A stretch of DNA of 17,396 bases from CAZYWA01 sp964650975 [NCBI: uncultured bacterium] (GTDB lineage Bacteria > JADJOY01): NCBI GenBank assembly GCA_964650975.1, contig CAZYWA010000116.1, forward strand, positions 1 to 17,396. The letters run 5' to 3'. This document shows, in pieces, positions 1 to 7,275 of this stretch (position 1 is its first letter; the number at the start of each line of letters is the position of its first letter). A model generated the notes under the pieces. The model was not told the DNA's origin. It was given only the letters and a program-made list of their open reading frames with translations, and did no database searches. A program made the position numbers and the translations under genes.

Positions 1-373
1 CCGTGTACGCCGCTACTCCACCCACCACGCCGAACAGCGCCGCGAGCACCAGGCCGGCGAGGCCGATGGTGGCCGAGACCGGCAGGCCCTCGGCCAGGAT
101 CTCGCCCACGCTCCGCCCCGGAAACCGCAGGCTCGGCCCGAAATCGCCGTGCACCAGATCGCGCAGGTAGTCGACGTACTGGGTGCCGAGCGGCGCGTCG
201 AGGTGGTACTTGCGCTCGATGTTGGCCTTCACCTCGGGCGGTAGCTGCTTCTCGCGGTCGAAGGGGCCGCCCGGCACCGCGCGCAGCAGCACGAAGGTGA
301 AGCTCGCCACCACGAAGATCACGCCGATACCTTGCAGCAAGCGCCGCAGGACGAACCAGCCGAGTTGCTTCAT
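1..373 (-). CDS. oppB: Oligopeptide ABC transporter permease OppB, N-terminal part (cut by the window edge)
   Basis: This is the first ~124 residues of an inner-membrane permease of the dipeptide/oligopeptide ABC importer family; the rest lies beyond the left edge. The protein begins MKQLGWFVLRRLLQG, followed by a hydrophobic first membrane helix (about residues 14-30) ending in LRAVPGGPFD. The PGGPFD, KYHLDAPL and GDFGPSLRF stretches are characteristic of OppB N-termini, and a second hydrophobic stretch begins near residue 100. It would pair with OppC and the OppD/F ATPases to move peptides into the cytoplasm. It lies 30 nt downstream of oppA in the same direction, so the two are probably co-transcribed. 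No Shine-Dalgarno sequence is visible. Instead an 8-nt duplication containing the start codon creates a tiny upstream ATG-CAC-CGA-TGA frame whose stop overlaps the oppB start. The substrate could be another small peptide-like molecule. Confidence 0.9.
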   Translation of the reverse strand, partial: MKQLGWFVLRRLLQGIGVIFVVASFTFVLLRAVPGGPFDREKQLPPEVKANIERKYHLDAPLGTQYVDYLRDLVHGDFGPSLRFPGRSVGEILAEGLPVSATIGLAGLVLAALFGVVGGVAAYT

Positions 374-403
374 CGGTGCATCGGTGCAAGCGGCGTGGAA
401 CGG

Positions 404-2044
404 CTAGTCGCGCTTCAGTTCCGGCACCAGCGAGACGCGCGCCAGATCGATCAGATCCATCGGGTTGGGCTCGTACCCCGTGACCCGCGGCGACACCAGC
501 TCGTTCTTGGCGCGGGTGTAGAGACAGACCACCGGTACCTCTTGCTCGGTGAGGATCCGCTGCGCCTCGTCGTAGAGCGCCACGCGCTTCGCGACGTCGG
601 GCTCCGACGACGCGAGCCCCACCAGCTCGTCGAAGCGCGGATTGGCCCAGCGGGTCCAGTTGTTGCCGCTGTCGCTGGTGAACTGGGACATGAAGTTGTC
701 GGGATCGGCGAAGTCGGCCTGCCAGCCGAGCCGCCAGATCTCGGGCGGATCGGTGGCGAGGGCCCGCAGGTAGACCTTCCACTCCTGGCTGTCGATGGTG
801 ACCTCGACGCCGAGGTTGCGCCGCCATTGCGCCGCCAGGTTCTCGGACACCGCGCGGTAATCGGGGTCCTCGTTGTAAGCGACCGTCGGGCGCGGGAACC
901 CTTTTCCCCCGGGAAAGCCGGCGTCGGCCAGCAGCGCGCGAGCGCGCACCGGATCGAAACCCAGGCCGATCGACGACTCGTAGCCGGTCAAGCCAGGCGG
1001 AATCCACGACGTGGTCGGCACCTGCCCGCCGCGCAACACTCGCGGCAGCTCGCTCCGGTCGACCGCGAGCGAGAACGCCTGGCGGACGCGCACGTCGTCG
1101 AACGGTTTCTTTTTGACGTTGAAGCCGTAGTAGACGACGTAGAACTGGGGCTTCGACTTGAGCCGCGGATCGTTGCGGTAGCCCGGCAGGTCCTGGCCGG
1201 TGAGCTCGATCCAGTCGAGCTTGCCGGTCTCCAGCAGATTGAGGCCGGTCGACTTGGTGGCGACCACGAACGCCTCGATGCGCGCGATCGGCGGCGGGCC
1301 CAGGCGGTAGCGCGTGTTGGCGCGCAGCATCAGCCGGTAGTCGTGGCGCCAGCTCTCGAGCAGGTAGGGCCCGTTGCCGATCAGGTGCTCGGGCGAGGTC
1401 CAGCGATCGCCCCAGGCGCGCACCACGTCCTCGCGGACCGGGAAGGTGTTCATCATCTCCGCGATCGCCGGCAGCGTGACCAGCGGGCGCGTGAGCCGGA
1501 CCTCGAACGTGAGCGGATCGACGGCGCGCACGCCCAGCGCCTCGACCGGCAGCTTGCCTTCGTTCACTTCCTTGCCGTTCTCGACGTCGTAGAGGATGTA
1601 CGCGTAGACCGCCGCGACGGCGGGATCGACGAGACGCCGCCACGCGAACACGAAATCCGACGCGGTCACCGGCTTGCCGTCACTCCAGCGCGCGGCGGGA
1701 TCGAGGTGAAAGAGATAGACCCGCCCGCCTTCGCGAGTTTCCCAGGATTTCGCAACCGCCGGATTGGTCGAGCCGTCGGGGCCGAGCTTGGTGAGACCTT
1801 CGAAGAGGTTGGTGACCATGTGGAACGAGGTCACGTCCTCGGCGAGCTGCGGATCGAGGCTCGGCGGCTCGGTGTCGAGCGGCATGCGCACCGTCGGCAC
1901 CGACGCTTCCGCCTCACGCTCGTCGCACGCCGTTCCGCCGCCGAGCAGCACCAGCGCGGCCAGCGCGAGAGTCGCGATCCAGGGGCCGTGCAGGGTCCGC
2001 ACCATCCGCTCTGGTCTTGTCGACTTGGTCCGCCGCTCGCGCAT
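404..2044 (-). CDS. oppA: Oligopeptide-binding lipoprotein OppA (solute-binding protein family 5)
   Basis: Periplasmic or membrane-anchored substrate-binding component of the peptide ABC importer, about 546 aa, a normal length for the family. The N-terminus carries a basic region, a hydrophobic segment (LATLALAALVLL-like) and then GGGTAC, a loose lipobox, so Cys40 (numbered from the long start) may be lipidated. Family-5 signatures follow: TEPPSLDPQLAEDVTSF, NLFEGLTKLGPDG, WSDGKPVTASDFVFAWRR, and the later NGPYLL and DVRVRQAFSLAVDR stretches. A second ATG at 2005 (MVRTLHG) would give a more conventional ~26-residue lipoprotein signal, and neither start has a strong ribosome-binding site. The adjacent oppB supports the peptide-import role. 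Exact ligand specificity cannot be read from the sequence. Confidence 0.93.
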   Translation of the reverse strand: MRERRTKSTRPERMVRTLHGPWIATLALAALVLLGGGTACDEREAEASVPTVRMPLDTEPPSLDPQLAEDVTSFHMVTNLFEGLTKLGPDGSTNPAVAKSWETREGGRVYLFHLDPAARWSDGKPVTASDFVFAWRRLVDPAVAAVYAYILYDVENGKEVNEGKLPVEALGVRAVDPLTFEVRLTRPLVTLPAIAEMMNTFPVREDVVRAWGDRWTSPEHLIGNGPYLLESWRHDYRLMLRANTRYRLGPPPIARIEAFVVATKSTGLNLLETGKLDWIELTGQDLPGYRNDPRLKSKPQFYVVYYGFNVKKKPFDDVRVRQAFSLAVDRSELPRVLRGGQVPTTSWIPPGLTGYESSIGLGFDPVRARALLADAGFPGGKGFPRPTVAYNEDPDYRAVSENLAAQWRRNLGVEVTIDSQEWKVYLRALATDPPEIWRLGWQADFADPDNFMSQFTSDSGNNWTRWANPRFDELVGLASSEPDVAKRVALYDEAQRILTEQEVPVVCLYTRAKNELVSPRVTGYEPNPMDLIDLARVSLVPELKRD

Positions 2045-2105
2045 GATTTCAGCCCCGGATGACCTAGCCGCCCAAAAGTCTAGCCGGGCCCCAGTTCTTC
2101 GTAGC

Positions 2106-2125
2106 GCGGGGGGCTCGTCCCCCGC
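2106..2125 (-). terminator. G-run/C-run hairpin, possible 3' end of the VWA transcript
   Basis: A perfect 7-bp stem (GCGGGGG with CCCCCGC) closes a 6-nt loop. It has no T-tract on either strand, so it is not a textbook intrinsic terminator. It lies downstream of the VWA gene and about 60 nt upstream of oppA, separated from the VWA stop codon by the palindromic element at 2157-2338. Similar G-run hairpins sit at the 3' ends of two other genes in this window, which favours a transcript-end role. Confidence 0.4.
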
Positions 2126-2156
2126 AAGCGGCGATGGAAACGAGGCCCCGACCTCG

Positions 2157-2338
2157 AGCCCGGATTATTCATGAAGCAGTTCTACTGCGGCCGCCGATCG
2201 TCGGCATCTTCGGGCGTACTCGGATTTTCGTCCCTCGACGTACTGTTCAGTACGCCTGCGGGCCAAAAATCCTGCGTTCGCCCGAATCTGCTCGACGCTT
2301 GGCGGCCTCGCTACGAACTTTCATGAATAACCCGGGCT
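2157..2338. repeat. MITE-like long nested palindrome
   Basis: A ~180-bp stretch whose two halves are reverse complements in blocks. The outer arms at 2159-2175 and 2320-2336 (CCCGGATTATTCATGAA against TTCATGAATAACCCGGG) match at 16 of 17 positions. Moving inward, complementary blocks occur at 2189-2195/2301-2307 (GGCCGCC), 2209-2216/2279-2286 (TTCGGGCG) and 2222-2228/2266-2272 (GGATTTT). The centre is 2239-2245/2248-2254 (CGTACTG, perfect, 2-nt loop). There is no coding frame of substance, and no clear target-site duplication is visible at the ends. This is the architecture of a non-autonomous mobile or REP-type element rather than an operator. The right end touches the TAG stop codon of the VWA gene. 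Confidence 0.75.
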
Positions 2339-3392
2339 AGGGCGCCCCCGACGAGGCGCTCGCGACGCTGGGCACGGTCCGGTAATGAAACCACCCGGCT
2401 CGCGCTTCGAGCATCACCGTGGTGGTCTGCGACGGCGCCACCGCCACCGGTAGCGTGAGCGGCGCGCTGTCGGAGACGTCCCCGGCGGCCGAGCGTTTCC
2501 GGTACGTGAAGTCGAGGGTGTGATTCCCGGGATCGGCGATCGAGTCGTAGATCGTGGTGGAGAGCGCGCAGGAAAGCTTCTTCGACGAGGGGTCGAGCGC
2601 CAGCGGCTGACCGTCCAGCTTCGCCTCGACCACCTCGACCTCGCGGCAGTAGGCGTCGGGAAGCGAACCGCGCAGCTCCACCTTGAGGTGGGTTGCCTGG
2701 CGGATGCGTTCGGTCTCGGCGTGCGCCCGGTCGGCTGCGGCGCGCTCGTCGCGGTCGGCGGCCACCACCTTGTCGATCCAGCCCTTGAGGGTGTCCTCGA
2801 TCGAACGGATGGTGCTCACGTTGGCGTAAGCACCGCCCCCGGCTTCGGCGAGGCACGCCAGCTGCTGATCCGCCTCGTTCTCCGAGATCGCGAGCCCCAG
2901 TACGTAGACCGACGCCGCGCTGGTGGCGTGCCACGCGCGCATCGCTGCGCACGGGTCGGCGACGCAGCCATCGCCGCCGTCGGCGATCACGATCACCACG
3001 CGCTTGCCGCCCAGCGCGTCGATCTGGGTCGCGGCGCGCTTCACCGCCTCGACCACCGGCGAGAGTCCCTTGGGGTTCATGTTGGTGAGCGCCGTGGGAA
3101 GATCGATCGAGCCGATCGGCGCGGGCGGAATCGGAGTGTCGACGTTGTCGCAGCCGGTGCTCGCGAGCGTGCCGAACACGGTGAGCCCGAGCCGCACGTT
3201 CTGGCGCTCCATGCGATCGAGCAGCGGCTTGACGCCCTCGCGGACCACGATGGTCTTGGGCAGACCGCCGAGCTGACCCCACATGCTGCCGGAGCCATCG
3301 ACGACCAGCTGGATCGCCACGTCGGCACGGGCGCCGCTCGCCGACGCGGTGAGCGCCAGAACCGAGGCGATCGTTGCGGCGAGCCGGCGCAC
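2337..3392 (-). CDS. Secreted von Willebrand factor type A (VWA) domain protein
   Basis: A 351-residue exported protein. An N-terminal signal peptide (MRRLAATIASVLALTASASGARA) probably ends after ARA at residue 23. The VWA fold follows directly: the metal-ion-dependent adhesion site appears as DGSGS at residues 32-36, with GLSP near 109-112 in place of the usual G-x-T-P, and VVIVIADGGDGC at 132-143 carrying the third metal-site aspartate. Cys81, Cys143, Cys148 and further cysteines suggest disulfides. A helical charged stretch (about 205-235) separates the VWA domain from a beta-rich C-terminal region with no family I recognise. It has no membrane anchor at the C-terminus. The start is GTG at 3392, without an obvious ribosome-binding site, 24 nt after the DUF4321 gene, which suggests one transcript. 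The function is unknown; VWA proteins generally bind protein partners. Confidence 0.85.
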   Translation of the reverse strand: MRRLAATIASVLALTASASGARADVAIQLVVDGSGSMWGQLGGLPKTIVVREGVKPLLDRMERQNVRLGLTVFGTLASTGCDNVDTPIPPAPIGSIDLPTALTNMNPKGLSPVVEAVKRAATQIDALGGKRVVIVIADGGDGCVADPCAAMRAWHATSAASVYVLGLAISENEADQQLACLAEAGGGAYANVSTIRSIEDTLKGWIDKVVAADRDERAAADRAHAETERIRQATHLKVELRGSLPDAYCREVEVVEAKLDGQPLALDPSSKKLSCALSTTIYDSIADPGNHTLDFTYRKRSAAGDVSDSAPLTLPVAVAPSQTTTVMLEARAGWFHYRTVPSVASASSGAP

Positions 3393-3416
3393 GGCGAGAT
3401 CCGCGGCCCGAGTCGA

Positions 3417-3698
3417 TCAGGCGCGCTTGAGCACGAACAGCGCCAGCAGCATGAGCCCCAAGCCGGTGCCGTTGAAGTGCACGTGGAATCCGAAGGTGAG
3501 GTCGACGACCCAGAAGTCGAAGCGAGTGGGATCCATGCCGAACGGCTGCCGTCCCGCGATTACGTCGTGGAGCAGCCCCTGACCGGGCAGGAGCGAGCCG
3601 ATGCCCTGGCCGAGACCCGTGCCGAGAATGCCGGAAATCAGCAGCACGCCGAGCGTGACGCCGAAGCTCGGGCCACGCTTGCGATCGTCGCCGAACAT
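3417..3698 (-). CDS. DUF4321 small membrane protein
   Basis: A 93-residue protein with two hydrophobic segments, about residues 11-36 (SFGVTLGVLLISGILGTGLG) and 76-90 (GTGLGLMLLALFVL), and a basic C-terminal KRA. The glycine-rich first helix followed by LLPGQG, then a DPTRFDFWVVDLTFGFHVHFN-type stretch before the second helix, is the pattern I associate with DUF4321, an uncharacterised family of Firmicutes and Deltaproteobacteria. Both ends of the protein probably sit on the same side of the inner membrane. It is the first gene of the leftward unit with the VWA gene. No Shine-Dalgarno is evident before the ATG at 3698, but a plausible promoter lies about 80 nt upstream. The molecular function is unknown. 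Confidence 0.75.
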   Translation of the reverse strand: MFGDDRKRGPSFGVTLGVLLISGILGTGLGQGIGSLLPGQGLLHDVIAGRQPFGMDPTRFDFWVVDLTFGFHVHFNGTGLGLMLLALFVLKRA

Positions 3699-3781
3699 GT
3701 CGAGGAGTGCGGCTCGTGCGCCGCGGTGACTTCGATGAAACTAACTTGCGCGCGATCGCGCCGGCCCGTCGCAGGCGGCCC

Positions 3782-3811
3782 GTGCTAGCACGCCGCGAAA
3801 TCGCGTGTCAA
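3782..3811 (-). promoter_or_regulatory. Candidate sigma-70 promoter for the DUF4321-VWA unit
   Basis: On the minus strand a perfect TTGACA (3811-3806) is followed after 18 nt by TAGCAC (3787-3782), a weak -10. Transcription would start near 3775, giving a leader of about 77 nt before the ATG at 3698. The -35 is as good as that of the glyQ promoter; the -10 is poorer, hence moderate confidence. Confidence 0.42.
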
Positions 3812-3847
3812 TCGACGGCGAACCTCGATCGCGGTTCTTCATGCGAG

Positions 3848-5260
3848 CTAGCGAGATGTCGACGAAGTGGCGGGCTCGGCGCGCCAGTCGTCCTCGGTGA
3901 AATCGGCGATGTAGAGCGCGGTCTCAGTCGCGCGCGGGTCGGCGAGGAGCCGCGTGTTGGCACCCAGCGCCAGCGCGCCGCTCACCAGGCCGCCCTCGAA
4001 CGACGCGCCGTCGCCGAGCGTCACGCGGGCTCGCGGAGCGAAGACCAGCGCCCGCCACTCGCCGCCGGCCAGCAACAACTCGGCGGTGGTCCTGGATTCG
4101 ATGACCAGATCCTGCGGCGCGCTGGGCGGCGCGATCGCACCGGACGCGATCGAGAACGGGCCCGAGCCCGTGAGCTCGAGCCACACCGGGCCGCGCGGCG
4201 TGACGTGCGCGCCGGGATCGAGCTGCAACCGCTCGAGCGTGTAGTGCCCGGCAGGAAGCTCGCAGCTCTGGCCGGTCGTCATCGCGAAGTGACCGGACTC
4301 GATCCAGCGCTCGCAGCCGTCCGGAGAGGGCGCGGCGGCAGCAGCCCGGGGCGGAGCGGCGGCTTCCGGACCGTGCATCCCCTTCCCTCGCGTTCCTCGC
4401 GGAGACACCTGAGGCGCCGCGGGCGCAGGCGGTGCGGGCAAGGGAGCCGGATGCGCGGGCGCAGGAGCCTCGGTCCGCAGCACCACCGTGTCGTCGCAGC
4501 GACACGGCCGCGGCGTGGGAAGAACGTGGGCGGCGCCGGAAAGCTCATTCTCGCCACCCGCGTAGGAGCCGCCAGACGGCATCCCGTGGCCGCGCAGGCT
4601 TCCACCCGCCACCACTCCGCCCCGGACGTCCGCGCTGGGCAGGGTGATGTCGCCGTTCGCGGAGAGCACCAGTCGCGCGCCGTCGTCACTCGACGAGTCG
4701 GCCGCGAAGCCGACGTGTGTCTCCGCCGCCGCCGTGACGTCCCCGCAAGCGCAAAAGGGTGTGTCGAACGCGGATCGCGTCGCGGCCCGGCCCGTCACCA
4801 CCACCGTCGCACGAGCGCCGTCGCTCGCCTCGCAGCGGGAGGTCACCGTGATCGGCTGATCGACGAGCGCGGCGCCGGACGGCACCGCGCCACCGCGGCC
4901 CACCACCCGGTACGACGCACCCTGCATTGCACCAGAGGCGAGCCGCTCGTCGGCTTGGGGGAAGAGCTCGCTTCGCTGGTAGAGCCCGTCGAGCCGACCG
5001 ACCAGCCGCGACTTCCCCTCCAGGAACGCGGTGTCCGCGAGCAGCGTGCACGCGCTGAGCTGGGATTCCGGTGCAGGCTCGTCGCCCGGCTGGCCACGCA
5101 AGGTGGCCCATGCGATCGCCACGCCCACGAGCCCCAGAAGCAGCACCAAGAGCAGCGTGAGCACGATGCCGCGCTGGTCCCGGTGGAGCGCGCGCGGTGC
5201 GCGGCGAAAGCTGGAGGGGTTCACGTCGTCCTGCGCCGGTTCGAGCAATGTGCGCGGCAT
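3848..5260 (-). CDS. PilX-like type IV pilus-associated protein with C-terminal DUF7305-like region
   Basis: A 470-residue protein beginning MPRTLLEPAQ. A short basic cytoplasmic stretch (HRDQRG) leads into one membrane helix (about 32-53, IVLTLLLVLLLGLVGVAIAW). This resembles PilX-type minor pilin N-termini, with Gly31 as the possible prepilin-peptidase position and no Glu5, as in PilX. Residues about 60-255 form a poorly conserved region with paired cysteines (170/172, 253/255). Residues 264-315 are a proline/alanine-rich linker. Residues 333-445 (CELPAGHYTLERLQLDPGA, then ALVFAPRARVTLGDGASFEGG) resemble DUF7305, a beta-helical-looking repeat region often fused to PilX N-termini. An upstream in-frame ATG at 5380 would add 40 residues without membrane-protein character and would overlap the divergent gene, so 5260 is preferred. 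It is divergent from the PilF-like gene, which supports a pilus role. The assignment is by pattern, not by strong identity. Confidence 0.68.
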   Translation of the reverse strand: MPRTLLEPAQDDVNPSSFRRAPRALHRDQRGIVLTLLLVLLLGLVGVAIAWATLRGQPGDEPAPESQLSACTLLADTAFLEGKSRLVGRLDGLYQRSELFPQADERLASGAMQGASYRVVGRGGAVPSGAALVDQPITVTSRCEASDGARATVVVTGRAATRSAFDTPFCACGDVTAAAETHVGFAADSSSDDGARLVLSANGDITLPSADVRGGVVAGGSLRGHGMPSGGSYAGGENELSGAAHVLPTPRPCRCDDTVVLRTEAPAPAHPAPLPAPPAPAAPQVSPRGTRGKGMHGPEAAAPPRAAAAAPSPDGCERWIESGHFAMTTGQSCELPAGHYTLERLQLDPGAHVTPRGPVWLELTGSGPFSIASGAIAPPSAPQDLVIESRTTAELLLAGGEWRALVFAPRARVTLGDGASFEGGLVSGALALGANTRLLADPRATETALYIADFTEDDWRAEPATSSTSR

Positions 5261-5297
5261 TATCGCCGAACCGACGAGGTTTGTGGCCGATGCTGCT

Positions 5298-5327
5298 TGC
5301 CACGCCGAAAGCAGGGCTCCGATACTC
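5298..5327 (+). promoter_or_regulatory. Weak candidate promoter for the TPR lipoprotein-rodZ-recO operon
   Basis: In the 114-nt divergent gap, TTGCCA (5298-5303; five of six -35 positions) is followed after 18 nt by GATACT (5322-5327; four of six -10 positions). Transcription would start around 5334, about 40 nt before the GTG at 5375. The match is modest, but it is the best I see in the gap. Confidence 0.32.
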
Positions 5328-5374
5328 CCCGGCTGGAAGGCGTCGGCCGCAGGGCGCCGCTCCACGGACCCTTC

Positions 5375-6262
5375 GTGCATCGACTCTCAACGGCGATCGC
5401 GCTCCTCGCGAGCTTGGCACTCAGCTTCGCGACGAGCTGCAACAACAAACCCGACTCGCCGGTCGGAGACCTGCAGAACGACCCGAAGTTCCGCTACCAG
5501 AGCGGCCTCTCCGCGCTCAGGTCGGGCAACGCCGAGCGCGCGGTGCGCGATCTCGAGGCGGCGCGCGGGCTCGATCCAACGAACGTCGACGTGCTGTGGG
5601 CCCTCGGGCTCGCGCTCAGCGAAGCGGGCAACGGCTCGCGCGCGGTGGACGTCCTGACCGAGGCACTCGGCAAGAAGCCCAACGACCCGCAGCTTCTCAA
5701 CTCACGCGGCGTCGCGCTGCTGCGCCAGCGCCGCTTCGAGGAGGCCGTCAAGGACTTCGAGGCGGCCCTCGCTCCCGAGGCGCATTACGACACGCCCGAC
5801 GTGGCGCTGCTCAACCTCGCGGACGCCTACTCCGAGATGCAGCGCTACTCGGACTCCATCGCGACCATCGAGCGAGCGCTCGAGCACCAGCCGCGCAGCC
5901 CGGCCCTCCACGTGTCGCTGTGCCGGACCTACGATCTCGCGAAGCGCTCCTCCGAGGCGCTCGCCGCTTGCCAGGAAGCGGTCGCCGACGATCCCACCTA
6001 CCCGGCCGGCTACTTCGAGCTCGGCAAGCTCGAGCTCAGGCAGGGGCACAACGATCAGGCCCTGGCCTCGTTCGAGAAATGCCTCAAGCTCGCACCGAAG
6101 GGTGACCTGGCGGACCAGGCGCGACGCTACTTCACGCTGCTTTCGCCGGGGGAGCCGCCGCCCGGCGGAGGACGGCCGAGCGAGCCGCGCAACCCCGTTC
6201 CCGAGCCGCTCCAAGCGGACGACCCGGCCGCGGGTCTGCCACCCGGCAACTACGTGAAGTGA
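5375..6262 (+). CDS. TPR lipoprotein, PilF/PilW-like
   Basis: A 295-residue protein starting at GTG. Residues 4-18 are hydrophobic and are followed by ATSC, so Cys22 is a likely lipidation site. Residues ~38-243 hold about six consecutive 34-residue TPR units, each with the small/aromatic spacing and a DP- or P-terminated second helix (for example RGLDPTNVDVLWALG, EHQPRSPALHV, VADDPTYPAGYFELGK). The tail (from about 257) is proline/glycine-rich. PilF of Pseudomonas is likewise a six-TPR lipoprotein that helps secretin assembly in type IV pili, and its gene is also followed by a rodZ-like gene. Both facts, plus the divergent PilX-like gene, favour a pilus-biogenesis role, but TPR lipoproteins are functionally diverse. 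The frame stays open far upstream to 3707, but that part is antisense to the PilX-like gene and lacks protein character. Confidence 0.78.
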   Translation: MHRLSTAIALLASLALSFATSCNNKPDSPVGDLQNDPKFRYQSGLSALRSGNAERAVRDLEAARGLDPTNVDVLWALGLALSEAGNGSRAVDVLTEALGKKPNDPQLLNSRGVALLRQRRFEEAVKDFEAALAPEAHYDTPDVALLNLADAYSEMQRYSDSIATIERALEHQPRSPALHVSLCRTYDLAKRSSEALAACQEAVADDPTYPAGYFELGKLELRQGHNDQALASFEKCLKLAPKGDLADQARRYFTLLSPGEPPPGGGRPSEPRNPVPEPLQADDPAAGLPPGNYVK

Positions 6263-6302
6263 TCCGCCCAGAGGGCGGCGGCCCGGTGGCTCTCGACACA
6301 CC

Positions 6303-7271
6303 GTGAAGGCCTTCGGCGATTACCTGCGGCGCGAGCGGGAGCTCAGAGGCATCACCCTCGACGAGCTCGCGCAGACCACCAAGATCAGCCCGGTGACCCT
6401 CGAGGCCCTCGAGAAGGGCCACATCGAGACGCTGCCGCCGATTCCCTTCGTCAAGGGATTCCTGCGTGCCTACGCCGACTACGTGGGCCTCGACCCGAAC
6501 GGCGTGGTGCTGCGCTTCGAAGCGGCATTCCTGGCCGAGGAAGCCGAGGCGCGGCGCGCCAGCCGCGTGCCGTGGCAGCGGTTGAAGCGCCTCGCGATCG
6601 CCACGCTGCTGAGCGTGGCCGCGGCCGGCGTCCTGGCGTTGCTCATGGTGTACCGGGACGACATTCGCCATCGGCTGCACCCGCGGACCCCAGCGCGGAT
6701 CCCGACACCCAAACCGCTCCCGCCCGACCCGGACGAGGCCCAGCGGATCGAGAAGTTCAAGAAGGACTACGGGCTCAAGTCGGTCGAGGATACGCTCAAC
6801 AATCCGCCGCCCGAGGTTAGGCCCGATCCTCCTCCAGGCGCAAGTCAGGTGCCCACGAGCCTTTTTCCCAACTACCGCGTGCCACCCGGCGGTCCGGGCG
6901 ACGCCGGTGCGGGCGAGCCGACCCCGGCCCGCGACCCGCGCAGCCACGCCACGCCGTCACCCGGGCCGGCCCCATCGCCCACTCGCCCGGATGCGGCGCG
7001 CGGTTCCGGCTCGCACGTGGTGCTCCATGCCACGGCGCGCAGTTGGGTCGAGGTCACCGTCGACGGTGGAGGCGCCGTCGAACGCACGCTCGCCGCGGGA
7101 GACGACCTCGAGCTTTCGGGAAAGCGCTTCCTGGTGCGGGCCGGGAACGGCGGCGCGGTGCAGATCAACCTCGACGGCCGCGACCTGGGAGCGGCCGGCG
7201 AGCCGGGACAGTTCGTGAGCCTGGAATTGCCGGCCGCGACCGGCACGTCTCGACCTCGCTCGGCGCCGTGA
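6303..7271 (+). CDS. rodZ: RodZ-type cytoskeletal anchor (HTH, membrane helix, DUF4115)
   Basis: A 322-residue single-pass membrane protein. Residues 1-70 are the RodZ cytoplasmic helix-turn-helix domain (GDYLRRERELRGITLDELA, KISPVTLEALEKG, PFVKGFLRAYADYVGLDP), which binds MreB in characterised bacteria. A basic stretch precedes the membrane helix at about 97-116 (LAIATLLSVAAAGVLALLMV). A long proline/charged periplasmic linker (121-235) leads to a C-terminal beta domain (236-312; HATARSWVEVTVDGG, AGNGGAVQINLDGRDLG) matching DUF4115. The role is rod shape and cell elongation through MreB. Translation appears to start at GTG, with a loose GGTGG about 13 nt upstream. It follows the TPR lipoprotein gene by 40 nt and precedes the peptidase gene by 4 nt, consistent with one operon. 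Confidence 0.9.
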   Translation: MKAFGDYLRRERELRGITLDELAQTTKISPVTLEALEKGHIETLPPIPFVKGFLRAYADYVGLDPNGVVLRFEAAFLAEEAEARRASRVPWQRLKRLAIATLLSVAAAGVLALLMVYRDDIRHRLHPRTPARIPTPKPLPPDPDEAQRIEKFKKDYGLKSVEDTLNNPPPEVRPDPPPGASQVPTSLFPNYRVPPGGPGDAGAGEPTPARDPRSHATPSPGPAPSPTRPDAARGSGSHVVLHATARSWVEVTVDGGGAVERTLAAGDDLELSGKRFLVRAGNGGAVQINLDGRDLGAAGEPGQFVSLELPAATGTSRPRSAP

Positions 7272-7275
7272 CGTC

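Noticed and set aside
332-2062. A 576-codon open frame on the plus strand opposite oppA
   Set aside because: It is low-complexity Arg/His/Val-rich sequence with no family pattern, and oppA on the other strand has a signal peptide and clear family motifs.
2155-2340. CTAG as a target-site duplication of the palindromic element
   Set aside because: The right flank reads CTAG but the left reads CGAG, so there is no duplicated site.
3707-5374. Upstream in-frame extension of the TPR lipoprotein gene
   Set aside because: This part lies opposite the PilX-like gene and reads as Arg-rich shadow sequence. The lipoprotein signal starts cleanly at GTG 5375.
5261-5380. A 40-residue N-terminal extension of the PilX-like protein from the ATG at 5380
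   Set aside because: It would overlap the start of the divergent lipoprotein gene and shows no conserved character; ATG 5260 places the membrane helix at a normal distance.
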